64,000 bases of DNA from Flammeovirgaceae bacterium UBA2366 (GCA_002344065.1 DDTK01000014.1:315168-379167), one strand, 5' to 3'; positions 31,753 to 41,885 are shown, counted from the stretch's first letter. Numbers and translations: made by a program. The notes: generated by a model not told the origin, from the letters alone.

Positions 31753-32685
31753 TTATTGCTGCAGGCGGAACAAATCCGCCTCAGCGGCAATAAACCCAAA
31801 AGCCGCAAACTGCTTTCCGGCTGTTACCTGTTTAAAAATTTCCGTAGCCCGGGTGGTATCCGCCTCGCATAAATACCAGTTGCCAACACCGTATCCTTGT
31901 GTGGCGAGCGCCAGGTCAACATCTTCATTACTGCCGCTGACTTTCAACAAATCATCTGGTGGCAACATGCCTTTATACATTTGCAGGCGCAGGTAATACG
32001 AATCGTTTTCGATGATGTTCATGTCTTCGCGAATCAATTCCAACACCTTTGCGGCTTCTTCAGGTCTATTCATTCTTCGGTAGGTCATGTACAGCCAATC
32101 GGCAGTAGCAGTGATCAGGTCGTCATTGTCTGAGGCATCCAGGCATTGCAGATAAGCCTTCTCCGCACTTTCAAAATCGCCCTTTAAATAATGAGCCAGG
32201 CCTAGATGATACCACACATTAAACTGGGTGTTGGAAAGTGGCTTATTCAATTTGTTCGGCTGACCGTCAGGTTCAATTTCCAATGGCTGGCGTGGCATTA
32301 ACGATGCGGCCATTTGTAAATCGGCAATGGCTTTAGGGAAATCACGAATCGTAATGTACCGGTGCCCACGGTGGCGGAATAATTTATAGGAATCAGGATA
32401 TTTCTCCAGTCCTTCGGTAAAAATTCCAATTGCTTCCTTGTAATGTGAAAGGTAGGCTTCCCGCCTGCCCAACCAGATATAATTTTCTTCCGATGGATCG
32501 GCTTCAAAATTTTTCCTCGCCACATTCAGGTTGCTGTCGAGTTTGGCTTGAGCGGTTTCACTACGCCCGGGCTCAAAGTATTGTTTGCCATCAAGGCCGG
32601 TAAGAACAGGAGCCGGTTCTGATTTTTGTTCAGGAGTGGAACAGGCAGAAAGGATAAGCAGGAGGAAAAAGAGGTTTTTGTACAT
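31753..32685 (-). CDS. Tetratricopeptide-repeat lipoprotein
   Basis: A 310-residue lipoprotein (lipobox ILSACS, Cys about residue 15) with several TPR units, for example YIWLGRREAYLSHYKEAIGIFTEGLEKYPDSY and WYHLGLAHYLKGDFESAEKAYLQCL. Such proteins form helical scaffolds that hold partners at the periplasmic membrane face. No specific partner is visible. The genes on both sides point away or converge, so it is probably transcribed alone. Confidence 0.82.
   Translation of the reverse strand: MYKNLFFLLLILSACSTPEQKSEPAPVLTGLDGKQYFEPGRSETAQAKLDSNLNVARKNFEADPSEENYIWLGRREAYLSHYKEAIGIFTEGLEKYPDSYKLFRHRGHRYITIRDFPKAIADLQMAASLMPRQPLEIEPDGQPNKLNKPLSNTQFNVWYHLGLAHYLKGDFESAEKAYLQCLDASDNDDLITATADWLYMTYRRMNRPEEAAKVLELIREDMNIIENDSYYLRLQMYKGMLPPDDLLKVSGSNEDVDLALATQGYGVGNWYLCEADTTRATEIFKQVTAGKQFAAFGFIAAEADLFRLQQ
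31756..31790. terminator. Bidirectional terminator-like hairpin
   Basis: Arms TTGCTGCAGGCGGA and TCCGCCTCAGCGGCAA (imperfect) with a short loop, between the convergent DUF2911 and TPR genes. It also encodes the last residues of the TPR protein on the minus strand. No clear T-run, so it may act as a simple hairpin stop. Confidence 0.5.
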
Positions 32686-32714
32686 CGTATAAGATTAATC
32701 AATTTCAGATTGAC

Positions 32715-32773
32715 GATTGATGATTTTAGATTTCAGAAGGTTAATGAACACTCTGAATTTAAAATCCTGAATC
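32715..32773. repeat. Palindromic repeat between the TPR and amidohydrolase genes
   Basis: Imperfect arms GATTGATGATTTTAG... (32715-32737) and its complement (32752-32773, TTTAAAATCCTGAATC), with a 14-nt loop. It belongs to none of the other repeat families in the window. Confidence 0.65.
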
Positions 32774-32791
32774 TTGAATTTTAAATCGTAA

Positions 32792-34066
32792 TCACTGAAG
32801 GTATACCACTCCATCCTTCATCACAAAACTCACCTTCTCCATCGTTTTGATATTCTTTAACGGATTTTCATCGGTAGCCACAATATCCGCCAGCTTACCG
32901 GTTTCAATGGTTCCAATCTTGTCACTCATGCCCACAACTTCTGCCGCTACAACCGTTGCCGATTTAATGGCTTCCATAGCAGGCATGCCCGCTTCCACCA
33001 TGTAACCAAATTCTTTTCCGTTCTCGCCATGTGGAAACACACCCGCATCCGTACCGAAAGCGATTTTCACACCGCGCTTATACGCTTTACCAAAGGTTTC
33101 CTGAACCTGCGGACCAATAGCCAAGGCTTTTGGTGTGACTAACGGGTGATAGTAACCAGGCTCCTTTGCTTTCTCAGCTACAAATTTTCCTGCAGAAATT
33201 GTGGGGACGTAATACGTGCCTTTTTGTTTCATCAGGTCCATCACTTCCTCAGTCATCATGGTACCGTGCTCAATGGTAGTAATACCGGCCAACACAGCGC
33301 GTTTCATCCCCTCAGTACCATGGGCATGAGCAGCGGTGTGCATACCGTAATCCTTAGCTGTTTCAACAATCGCTTTTAACTCCTCATCCGTAAACTGAGG
33401 GCCCGATGCATCTTTCGCTAAACTCAACACACCACCGGTTGCTGTGATTTTTATTAAATCTGATCCCTCCTTATAGCGCTGACGAACAGCCTGCTTTGCT
33501 TCTTCAGGTGAGTTGATCACACCTTCTTTTGGTCCGGGATCGCCCATCAAATCTTCACGATAACCATTGGTCGGATCTGCATGACCCCCTGTTGTACCGA
33601 TGGATTTGCCCACAGAGAAAATTCTTGGCCCCACGACAAACCCCTGGTTAATGGCATTGCGCAAAGAAGTATTAACTCCGCTACCACCCAGGTCGCGTAC
33701 GGTAGTAAAACCTGCCAGCAACGTTTTCTTTGCATAGACGGTTGACCGGAAAGCAACATCAGCTCTATTTGACGTGAACCGCTGCAAGGCCTGATCCTTG
33801 TTCGTTTCACCCTCCAGATGAACATGTAAATCAATCAATCCGGGCATAACAGTTTTCTTGCTAAGGTCAATTAGTTTATCAGAAGTACCGGGTTTAGTAA
33901 ATCCCCTTTCAACTTTCGTGATGATGTTCCTTTCCACAATCACTGTCATTTGTGACTGCACATCATTCGACTTTCCATCAATCAGGTTACCGCAATGAAT
34001 TACCGTTCGCTGAGCAATGAGTTGAACAGACACAACAATCATTGCCAGTAAAAAAAGCTTCTTCAT
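32792..34066 (-). CDS. Amidohydrolase family protein (imidazolonepropionase/prolidase-like)
   Basis: A 424-residue exported metal-dependent hydrolase with a signal peptide (about residues 1-18). The metal site is shown by DLHVHLEGE (His-x-His, about 79), the carbamylated-Lys region DLIKITATGG, HTAAHAHGTEGM (about 243), IEHGTMM and FGTDAG (about 340). It belongs to the group of periplasmic imidazolonepropionase/dipeptidase-like enzymes. The real substrate may be a dipeptide. The TerB-like gene is 16 bp upstream on the same strand. Confidence 0.88.
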   Translation of the reverse strand: MKKLFLLAMIVVSVQLIAQRTVIHCGNLIDGKSNDVQSQMTVIVERNIITKVERGFTKPGTSDKLIDLSKKTVMPGLIDLHVHLEGETNKDQALQRFTSNRADVAFRSTVYAKKTLLAGFTTVRDLGGSGVNTSLRNAINQGFVVGPRIFSVGKSIGTTGGHADPTNGYREDLMGDPGPKEGVINSPEEAKQAVRQRYKEGSDLIKITATGGVLSLAKDASGPQFTDEELKAIVETAKDYGMHTAAHAHGTEGMKRAVLAGITTIEHGTMMTEEVMDLMKQKGTYYVPTISAGKFVAEKAKEPGYYHPLVTPKALAIGPQVQETFGKAYKRGVKIAFGTDAGVFPHGENGKEFGYMVEAGMPAMEAIKSATVVAAEVVGMSDKIGTIETGKLADIVATDENPLKNIKTMEKVSFVMKDGVVYLQ

Positions 34067-34082
34067 GTTTCTGGATAATTAT

Positions 34083-34475
34083 TTACTTGGACAAATACTT
34101 TTCGGTGATCTTTTTGAGCGCTTGCAGTTCATTACGCTGCATTTCTTCGCGCACGTGCAGCATCAGGTCGAACATAACGGTTTGATCATAACCCAATCGA
34201 GCGGCCACTTCCGAACAATACTTAATTTCTTCCTGGTATAATCGCTCATCAATTTTCATCAACTGAACAAGACTCACAATGTAATCGAACTTTTCATTAT
34301 TAGTCAGGTGCATTAATCCTATGTTTTCATGATCCTGATTGAACAGCGAAACAATGTCTTCCATCGGCACACCATTAGCAAGGCCTATGGTAGTAATATA
34401 CTTGCGTTCGCGATCGGCAATGTCACCGTCAATCCGGGCCAGGTTAACCAGTAATTTCAGTTGGGAAAGCGCCAT
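34083..34475 (-). CDS. TerB-family protein
   Basis: A 130-residue all-helical protein of the TerB family. The first helix has LLVNLARIDGDIADRERKYI, the conserved acidic Asp-Gly-x-x-x-x-x-E pattern that binds metal. A second copy of the pattern is MKIDERLYQEEIKYCSEVA. TerB proteins associate with membrane stress complexes, but isolated members like this are of unknown use. It lies just upstream of the amidohydrolase gene. Confidence 0.78.
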   Translation of the reverse strand: MALSQLKLLVNLARIDGDIADRERKYITTIGLANGVPMEDIVSLFNQDHENIGLMHLTNNEKFDYIVSLVQLMKIDERLYQEEIKYCSEVAARLGYDQTVMFDLMLHVREEMQRNELQALKKITEKYLSK

Positions 34476-34520
34476 AAACTTTCATTTTATTGAACTTGGA
34501 AGATGGGGAATTGTTAGGCT

Positions 34521-34590
34521 ATAGTCAATAGTCGATAGTCAATAGTTTACAGTTTGTTACCACTGACGGTGGACTATTGACTATCGACCG
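34521..34590. repeat. Palindromic AGTCAATAGTC-type repeat
   Basis: Left arm of ATAGTCAATAGTCGATAG units (34521-34546), right arm ACTATTGACTATCGACC (34573-34589). It fills the gap between the divergent TerB-like and acyl-carrier phosphodiesterase genes, so both promoters lie in or beside it. Confidence 0.8.
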
Positions 34591-34603
34591 CTAACTTGAC
34601 CCC

Positions 34604-35194
34604 ATGAACTTCCTAGCGCACATCAGTCTTTCAGGCGACAACCCCAAAATTATGGTGGGCAACTTCATTGGCGATTTTGTGAAAGGAAGAAACCTGCTGG
34701 AGCAATTTGAGCCGGAGATTGCCCGCGGCATTGCCCTGCATCGCGCCATTGATGAGTTTACCGATAGTCACCCGATTGTAACCGTCAGTAAAAACCGGTT
34801 GCGGCCCACCTACCGGCATTATTCAGCTGTTATTGTGGATATGTTTTACGATCACCTGCTGGCCAAAAACTGGGAGCAATACTACACCGATTTTCTTCCG
34901 GATTTTGCCGAACGGAGCTACCATACCCTTGAAAAGTTTCACCACATTTTACCGGAGGGTGTAAAGTTTATGCTCCCCTACATGACCAAAGGCAACTGGC
35001 TCGTAAACTACGCACGAATGGAAGGCATCGAACGTGCGCTAACGGGCATGGCCAGGCGATCGAAGCACGAATCAAAAATGGAACTGGCGGTGGAAGATCT
35101 CAAAAAAAATTATGCCGATTTCACTCAGGAGTTTTCTATCTTTTATCCACAACTTCAGGCGTTTTCAAAAAACTGGCTGGAACAAGAAACGTAA
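34604..35194 (+). CDS. Acyl-carrier-protein phosphodiesterase
   Basis: A 196-residue HD-like hydrolase of the AcpH/DUF479 family, which removes the phosphopantetheine arm of acyl carrier protein. It starts MNFLAHISLSGDNPKIMVGNFIGDFVKG and has ALHRAIDEFTDSHP (about residues 46-59), with the His and Asp residues of the metal site, then YDHLLAKNW. It is followed after 4 bp by the Tricorn-like protease gene, with which it may share a transcript. Confidence 0.88.
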   Translation: MNFLAHISLSGDNPKIMVGNFIGDFVKGRNLLEQFEPEIARGIALHRAIDEFTDSHPIVTVSKNRLRPTYRHYSAVIVDMFYDHLLAKNWEQYYTDFLPDFAERSYHTLEKFHHILPEGVKFMLPYMTKGNWLVNYARMEGIERALTGMARRSKHESKMELAVEDLKKNYADFTQEFSIFYPQLQAFSKNWLEQET

Positions 35195-35198
35195 CACT

Positions 35199-38100
35199 AT
35201 GAAAAGACATCTAACTCTCCTTTTAACCATCTGCATCGCGCTGTTGGCAAATGCACAATCAACCGAATTGTATTTTTCTTCCTTCCCATGCGTAAGCCCC
35301 GATGGGCAAACCCTTGTGTTCACCTTTGATGGCGATTTGTGGAAGGTGCCCGTACAGGGCGGAACCGCGTTACGCCTCACTGCCATGCAGGGAGAAGAAA
35401 CACGCGCCAAATTTTCACCCGATGGAAAATGGATCGCCTTTACCGGGTCACAAAATGGAAATCAGGATGTGTATATCATTCCGGCAACCGGTGGTGAAAT
35501 CAAACAGCTTACATTTCATGAGGCGTACGATCATGTCGACAACTGGAGTTGGGATTCGCAAACCATCTTTTTTACGTCATCGCGATACAGTCGCTTTTCA
35601 GGCTACAAGGTTTCTGTAAATGGAGGCACCCCCGTACGGCTATTCGATCACTACTTCCACACCGTGCACAACCTGGCCGAACATCCCAACGGTGAATTAT
35701 TTTTTAGCGAAACCTGGGAGAGTAAAAATCAGGCCTATCGAAAAGGTTATAAGGGCGCATACAATCCGGATATTCAATCGTGGAACGCTAGCACCAACAC
35801 CTGTAAAAAATACACTGACTACAATGGTAAAGACATGTGGCCTTCCATCGACAAGCATGGAACCATCTACTTTGTTTCCGATGAGGGGAATGGAGAGTAC
35901 AACCTTTATACGTTTAAGGATGGAAAGAAAACAGCGCTTACCACCTTCCCTACCTCCATTCGCTATCCCGTGGTAAGTGCCGATGGAAGCCTGGTGGTGT
36001 TTGAAAAAGATTTTCAGATCTATGCATACAACCCGGCAACAAACATTTCGAACAAAGTAAACATTCAGGCGGTGCTCAATACCACAATTGAAAAAGAGAA
36101 AGACTTCGATGTAAAAGACCGCATCACTTATTTTGATGTGTCGGAAGACGGAAAAAAGATTGCCTTTGCTTCGCGTGGAGAATTATTTGTTTCCGACATC
36201 AAAGGAAAAATTGTTCAGCAAATCAACACGCATCCGCTTGGTCGTGTGTTGGAAGTAAAATGGCTGGCCGACAATAAAACCCTTTTATACGCACAAACAT
36301 CAACCAATGGTTTCACCAACTGGTATACCATTACCGCTGATGGAAGTGGAAAAGAAAAGCAACTCACCAATGATGCTCAAAATAATCGCGACATTACCCT
36401 GAATGCCGATCGTACCAAAGGCGTTTACCTCAGCGGCCGCAATGAAGTGCGCGTTATCGATTTAAAAACCCTGCAAAGTGAAACGGTAGTACGCGAAGAG
36501 TTATGGGGCTTTCAAAACTCAACGCCTTCCTTCTCACCGAATGGGGAATACATCCTCTTCACCGCCAAGCGCAATTTTGAAGAAGATATTTTTCTGTACA
36601 ACCTGTTGGATAAAAAACTCATTAACCTCACGCAGACCGGCATTACCGAACGCTCACCCTTTTGGTCGCCCGATGGCAAATACATTTATTTCACCTCCAA
36701 TCGTTATCGCCCTGCTTATCCCTATGGATTAAGTGATGGCCGCGTGTACCGTGTGGCGCTTGAAAAATTTGCCGATGATTTCAAATCAGACCAATACGCC
36801 AAACTGTTTGAAGAGAAGCCGAAGGAAGAACCCAAAAAAGAAGACACGAAAGGCAAGGGTAAAAAGGAAGAACCAAAGCCCGTTGCTCCTCCTATAAAAA
36901 GATATACACTCGACCTGGAAGATATACTGGATCGCATAGCGCTGGTAAGTCCGAATTTTGGCACACAGGGTAACCCCGTAGTATTTCAGAAAGAGGATAA
37001 AACATGGGTGATCTATCCCTCCAACCACAGCGAAAACCGGAATAACCTTTGGCTCACTACCTATGAAAAATTTGAACAACCTAAGACTGAGAAAATTGAT
37101 GGTGCTACAACAGGTTCAGCCTTTATCGTAAAAGCTGGCGATAAGTTTTACACGTTAATTAATGGCACGGTTCATTCGTTGAACCTTGAATCAAAGAAAA
37201 CCGAAAAGATCGACATCAGCTTTACCTTCAGAAGAAACCTGAAGGATGAATTCAACCAGATGTTCATAGAAACGTGGGCCAACGTGAAAGAAAATTTCTA
37301 CAACGAAACCTTTCACGGGCTTGATTGGGATGCCAAGCACGATCAATATGCGGCATTTCTACCCCATGTGCGCACACGCTCCGACCTGCGCGTACTCATC
37401 ACCGATTTGTTGGGCGAATTGAATTCATCACACACCGGCTTTAACTCTTCAGGTGATGAAGAGAAAACTTTTTACACCACACGCACGCTGGCTACCGGAG
37501 TCCTTTTTGATGAACAAAAGCCATACACGGTTTCCTCCATCGTGCGTCATAGCTCAGCCGACAAAAAAGGAATTAACGTTTTACCAGGCGATGTGTTGAC
37601 AAAAGTAAATGGCGAGCCGGTTGATCCAACTCAAAACCGTGAGCAATATTTTATAAAGCCTTCGCTCGATTCGGAAATCAGCCTGACGTTTAAACGCGGA
37701 AGCAATGAACACACCGTAAAAATTCAGCCGCAAGGTTATTTCGAGGTAAACGATTTGCTTTACGATGAGTGGATTGCCAACAACCAACGCATGGTAGATG
37801 AAAAAAGTAACAAGCGCATTGCCTATGCCTACATGAAGAACATGGGACAAGGCGAGCTGAACAAGTTCTTAATCGACATGACCTCAGAAGCCTACCACCG
37901 CGATGCGCTGATACTGGATTTGCGTTACAACACCGGTGGCAACGTTCACGATAACGTACTGCAATTTTTAAGTCAGCGGCCGTACTTGCAATGGAAATAC
38001 CGCGAAGGCAAGTTAACCTCACAACCCAACTTCACCCCTGCCGGTAAACCCATCGTATTATTAATCAATGAACAATCACTCAGCGATGCCGAAATGACAG

Positions 38101-38366
38101 CAACCGGATTCAAAGAACTCAAGCTTGGAAAAGTAATCGGCACGGAAACGTATCGATGGATCATCTTTACTTCCGGTAAAGGCCTGGTGGATGGATCGTT
38201 TTACCGGTTACCAGCGTGGGGCTGCTACACACTTGACGGAAAGAATATCGAACAGGAAGGTGTTGCACCCGACATTTTCGTACCCATGGATTTCAAAGAC
38301 AGGTTGGAGAAACGTGATCCGCAATTAGATCGGGCACTTGAGGAGATATTGAAGGAGTTGAAATAA
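35199..38366 (+). CDS. Tricorn-like S41 peptidase with propeller domains
   Basis: A 1055-residue exported protease. After a signal peptide (about residues 1-18) come PD40/WD40-like propeller repeats (for example FSPDGKWIAFTGSQNG), a Lys/Glu-rich linker (about 545-565), a Tricorn C1-like region, a PDZ domain (about 770-850) and the S41 serine protease core. The nucleophile is probably the Ser in NEQSLSDAEMT (about 955), with a nearby DLRYNTGGNVHDN. It degrades peptides in the periplasm. The ATG at 35199 replaces an upstream start that lies inside the preceding gene. Confidence 0.92.
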   Translation: MKRHLTLLLTICIALLANAQSTELYFSSFPCVSPDGQTLVFTFDGDLWKVPVQGGTALRLTAMQGEETRAKFSPDGKWIAFTGSQNGNQDVYIIPATGGEIKQLTFHEAYDHVDNWSWDSQTIFFTSSRYSRFSGYKVSVNGGTPVRLFDHYFHTVHNLAEHPNGELFFSETWESKNQAYRKGYKGAYNPDIQSWNASTNTCKKYTDYNGKDMWPSIDKHGTIYFVSDEGNGEYNLYTFKDGKKTALTTFPTSIRYPVVSADGSLVVFEKDFQIYAYNPATNISNKVNIQAVLNTTIEKEKDFDVKDRITYFDVSEDGKKIAFASRGELFVSDIKGKIVQQINTHPLGRVLEVKWLADNKTLLYAQTSTNGFTNWYTITADGSGKEKQLTNDAQNNRDITLNADRTKGVYLSGRNEVRVIDLKTLQSETVVREELWGFQNSTPSFSPNGEYILFTAKRNFEEDIFLYNLLDKKLINLTQTGITERSPFWSPDGKYIYFTSNRYRPAYPYGLSDGRVYRVALEKFADDFKSDQYAKLFEEKPKEEPKKEDTKGKGKKEEPKPVAPPIKRYTLDLEDILDRIALVSPNFGTQGNPVVFQKEDKTWVIYPSNHSENRNNLWLTTYEKFEQPKTEKIDGATTGSAFIVKAGDKFYTLINGTVHSLNLESKKTEKIDISFTFRRNLKDEFNQMFIETWANVKENFYNETFHGLDWDAKHDQYAAFLPHVRTRSDLRVLITDLLGELNSSHTGFNSSGDEEKTFYTTRTLATGVLFDEQKPYTVSSIVRHSSADKKGINVLPGDVLTKVNGEPVDPTQNREQYFIKPSLDSEISLTFKRGSNEHTVKIQPQGYFEVNDLLYDEWIANNQRMVDEKSNKRIAYAYMKNMGQGELNKFLIDMTSEAYHRDALILDLRYNTGGNVHDNVLQFLSQRPYLQWKYREGKLTSQPNFTPAGKPIVLLINEQSLSDAEMTATGFKELKLGKVIGTETYRWIIFTSGKGLVDGSFYRLPAWGCYTLDGKNIEQEGVAPDIFVPMDFKDRLEKRDPQLDRALEEILKELK

Positions 38367-38378
38367 TCCGCTGTTCAA

Positions 38379-38907
38379 TTACGTTTTAGCATAAAAGTCA
38401 ATTCTTGTTTGTACAGCACCAAGCGATTGCAGGTAATCAACTACAGCATTGGCTTCTCCTTTTTTTGCGTGATGCAACATGGTAAAGCCATGGGGGCCTT
38501 TTGAATTAAGCAGTGACGAATTAAACGTAAGCACTTGCTTTACCACATCCAGGTGACCAAACATACAAGCCAGGTAAACGTTATAGCGTGCACCTTTCGA
38601 AAGGAGGTATTCAGCTATTTCTTTATTGCCAACATGGCCAGCGGCCTCAATGCCGGATTCATAGTCGCCACCGCCCCAATCGTAGGAAACATATAACAGT
38701 TGCGGATCATTCTCAAGCATCTCCTTTACCCGATCCAGGTTGCTGTGCGAAACACCCACAAACTCTTTTACAATTTCAAGATTGATAGCCGGAGGTTTTC
38801 GCTTGTTTATCCTGGGCTAGTGAAAAGGTTGGTATCGCCATACCGGCAACACCTAGTAATGAAAGATGAATAAAATCACTTCGGGAAATGGATGTACGGG
38901 TTTTCAT
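38379..38907 (-). pseudogene. Ankyrin-repeat exported protein, frameshifted
   Basis: The minus strand reads a Tat/Sec-like signal sequence MKTRTSISRSDFIHLSLLGVA...AQDKQAK from 38907, then stops at 38776 in that frame. The rest continues one base over as KPPAINLEIVKEFVGVSHSNLDRVKEML with ankyrin repeats (AAGHVGNKEIAEYLLSKGA, ACMFGHLDVVKQVL) down to 38379. The break lies in GCGAAAACC, where one extra A explains it. Homologues join these parts without a break. It may be a true frameshift, a slippage site or an assembly error. Confidence 0.8.
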
Positions 38908-38991
38908 ACTTGTACTATTTATGTAAAAGATACCGATCTCTTTCCTTACTAAACAGCAATTATTAAAGCTTTACACAAGTGGAGAATAGCT

Positions 38992-39031
38992 GTAAAAAAA
39001 CAAACCCTGCCCGATTATAAACGGACAGGGT
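38992..39031 (-). terminator. Terminator behind the BNR-repeat gene
   Basis: On the minus strand: stem ACCCTGTCCG / CGGGCAGGGT with an 8-nt loop and then TTGTTTTTTTT. It lies 23 bp downstream of the stop of the 39054-41885 gene. Confidence 0.88.
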
Positions 39032-39053
39032 GTTAAGGAAAAAAATCAGGACT

Positions 39054-41885
39054 TTATTTTAATTCTATTGTAACCTCACTGTTATCCCCACCATTCACAA
39101 ACTTAATGGTGTATTTTCCTTTTTCTGCATACTTCAAGGTTGGCTCTGTTGGAGCAGGGGCTTTCGACTTTCCTTTGCCTTTCGCAGGTGCTGCAGCCAC
39201 TTCGTTAACTTTTACATCCCAGGTAAAGGTTTGAAATCCTGCCGACCCCGAAGCAGTAAGCTTACGCACGAGGTTTTTCTTCTCATCGTAAACTTCTGCT
39301 GTAACTGTCGGTGCTGCTTTCCCTACATAATACAACACGTTTACTTTTGGTTCGTTTGTTTCGGCCCACGGATATTGCTTTTGTCCCCAACGTTCACTGT
39401 GACGTATGCTTTCTGGCGTAAATGCCATAATGGATTTGCCGGCATCTTTCAGTGCTTGCAAAGGTTTTACATCGGAAACGAAAACACTCCGGCCATGTGT
39501 GCCCACTACCAACTCGTTATCACGTGGATGAACCAGCATGTCGTAAGATGCCACGTTGAGCATACCGTTGAAATAATGCCAAGTGGTTCCATTGTCCAGG
39601 CTTGCATAGGTTCCATTATCCAACCCGCAATACAACAAGTTTGGCTGAACCGGATCCTGAACAATTACGTTGGCCACCGACTCAGGTAGATTTCCTTTTA
39701 CGCTTTTCCAGTTTTTACCATAATCGGTACTCACATATAAATACGTTTTGAAATCATCATCGCGGTAGCCATTTAACGAAACATAGACAGTACCTTCTGC
39801 ATGAGGCGAGGGTGATAGCGAACTCACCCACTTATTCTGTGGCAATCCTGTTACAATACTTTCCCAACTACCTCCACCGTTTTTAGATACCCACACATTT
39901 CCATCATCCGTACCGGCATAAAGCAATCCAAACTTCAATGGTGATTCCTCCAATGCACTTATTGTTGAGAAGGGAACATCACCTTGCTTTTTATTTTTAG
40001 TCAGGTCATCACTGATGCTCTCCCAGGTCTCGCCTTTATTTAAACTTCTGAATACTTTTTGTGCCGCCATGTACACAATATCCGGATTGTGTTTACTCAA
40101 CTGCAGTGGGGTACACCAGTTCCAGCGGTAGGCTGGCTCGCCAATATCGTTGCGGGGTGTAATGCGCGCGCCAGGCTTTCCGGGTTCAACCCTGAAATAA
40201 TTTCCAAACTGAAAACCCCAATACACCAACTTGCTGTTGCGCGGATCGGCTGCCACATACATGCCATCGCCTCCGCCAATGGTTTCCCAATGTTTGCTCA
40301 CATTAGGTACTGAACGAGACGAGCCCTTCAATACACCGTTATCTTGCAGGCCACCATATACGTTATAAGGCGTTTCCATATCTACATTCACCGTATAAAA
40401 CTGGCCCACCGGCATGTTATTAATGTGTTGCCAATACGCGCCTTCATCATAGGTTACATACAATCCGCCATCGTTGCCTAGCAACATATGCTTGCTGTTG
40501 GTTGGATTTACCCAAAGGGCATGATGATCGACATGGATGTTTTGCTCACCGCGTAATGTATCGAGGTGGTTCCAGGTTACACCACCATCGTTTGATTTGA
40601 GTAGCGGCACACCATAAATATACACCTTATCAGCATTGGAAGGATCAACACGCATTTCGGCAAAGTAGTAACCGTATGTAAAGAACACTCCATCTAAATC
40701 ATAGCTGTTCATTTTTTTCCAGGTAGTGCCGTTATCATCCGAACGATACACTTCTGCACCAATAATTTTTTTATTGAACAAATTAGCATTGGCATCGCCA
40801 CCCAGATAATCGTACAAGGCTGCGGGAGTGTATTTTCCATCACTAATCTCCTTCTTAACACGCTTTGCGTCATACTTCTGCGGAAAGCGGTTGGATCGGA
40901 AAAACTCATCCAGCTTTTTATCATCAAGTTTCTGGAAATTTTCCTTAGTCATATCTTTAAAGCTATCGGCTTTCAGGCTCCCATCATCTTTTGGTTTTTC
41001 GGTTTGCGGAATTTCCCCCTGGTTATCCAGTATAGCATACACTACCGATGGGTTTGAAGTCGAGACATCCAATCCTATACGGCCAATTTGTGCGCCTTGC
41101 GGAAACCCGGCAAGTGATTTATACCAGGTTTCTCCACCATCATCCGACTTATAAATAGACGAACCTTCACCGCCTTCTTTAAAATCCCATGCTTTGCGCG
41201 AGCGATCCCACGAAGAAGCCAACAGCTGGTTTGGGTTTGATGGATTAATAACCAGATCAATGATACCCGTGCTGTCGTTAACAAAAAGTGTTTTCTTCCA
41301 GGTCTTGCCACCATCTGTAGTTTTAAAAACACCACGCTCAACATTTTTTGAATAGAGTGCACCAATGGCCGCTACCCACACCGTGCTGTTATCCTGTGGA
41401 TGGATCAGTACACGGCTGATGTGATGTGTACCGGTAAGGCCAAGGTGTTGCCATGTTTTTCCGGCATCAGTGGTTTTGTACATGCCACTGCCGGCATAGC
41501 TTGAGCGGCTGCTGTTTTTTTCACCGGTACCCACATATAAAGTTTTTGGATCAGTTTGTGACAATGCAAAGTCACCAATGCCCATAGCATCCACATCATC
41601 AAAAATTGGCTGAAAGGTTATTCCGTTATTTTCTGTTTTGAAAATTCCGCCTGAAGCAAAACCGAGGTAATACTCATGCGTATTTTTCAGGTTCACTTCA
41701 ATATCAACAATACGCCCGCCTTGTACCGTTGGGCCAATGTTCCGTGCAGGGTAGTTTCTTAAAATCGATTGTTCAGCTAGTTTTTTACGTGCTTCAAATG
41801 AAGCCTGAATTTCTGCCTCAGTTGAGGACTGACCATACACCGACAGGCATAGTGATGATAATAAAAACAGTATAATTGATCTCAT
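39054..41885 (-). CDS. BNR/VPS10-like propeller exported protein
   Basis: A 943-residue exported protein (signal peptide about residues 1-18) with many BNR/Asp-box repeats such as SGMYKTTDAGKTWQHLG and RGVFKTTDGGKTWKKT, matching the family of VPS10/sortilin-like glycosyl-hydrolase-fold proteins in Bacteroidota. Residues after about 840 are a Pro/Lys-rich segment and a small beta domain. The usual role is unknown; it may be secreted or surface-held. It is the only gene in its transcription unit and ends at a clear terminator. Confidence 0.85.
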   Translation of the reverse strand: MRSIILFLLSSLCLSVYGQSSTEAEIQASFEARKKLAEQSILRNYPARNIGPTVQGGRIVDIEVNLKNTHEYYLGFASGGIFKTENNGITFQPIFDDVDAMGIGDFALSQTDPKTLYVGTGEKNSSRSSYAGSGMYKTTDAGKTWQHLGLTGTHHISRVLIHPQDNSTVWVAAIGALYSKNVERGVFKTTDGGKTWKKTLFVNDSTGIIDLVINPSNPNQLLASSWDRSRKAWDFKEGGEGSSIYKSDDGGETWYKSLAGFPQGAQIGRIGLDVSTSNPSVVYAILDNQGEIPQTEKPKDDGSLKADSFKDMTKENFQKLDDKKLDEFFRSNRFPQKYDAKRVKKEISDGKYTPAALYDYLGGDANANLFNKKIIGAEVYRSDDNGTTWKKMNSYDLDGVFFTYGYYFAEMRVDPSNADKVYIYGVPLLKSNDGGVTWNHLDTLRGEQNIHVDHHALWVNPTNSKHMLLGNDGGLYVTYDEGAYWQHINNMPVGQFYTVNVDMETPYNVYGGLQDNGVLKGSSRSVPNVSKHWETIGGGDGMYVAADPRNSKLVYWGFQFGNYFRVEPGKPGARITPRNDIGEPAYRWNWCTPLQLSKHNPDIVYMAAQKVFRSLNKGETWESISDDLTKNKKQGDVPFSTISALEESPLKFGLLYAGTDDGNVWVSKNGGGSWESIVTGLPQNKWVSSLSPSPHAEGTVYVSLNGYRDDDFKTYLYVSTDYGKNWKSVKGNLPESVANVIVQDPVQPNLLYCGLDNGTYASLDNGTTWHYFNGMLNVASYDMLVHPRDNELVVGTHGRSVFVSDVKPLQALKDAGKSIMAFTPESIRHSERWGQKQYPWAETNEPKVNVLYYVGKAAPTVTAEVYDEKKNLVRKLTASGSAGFQTFTWDVKVNEVAAAPAKGKGKSKAPAPTEPTLKYAEKGKYTIKFVNGGDNSEVTIELK

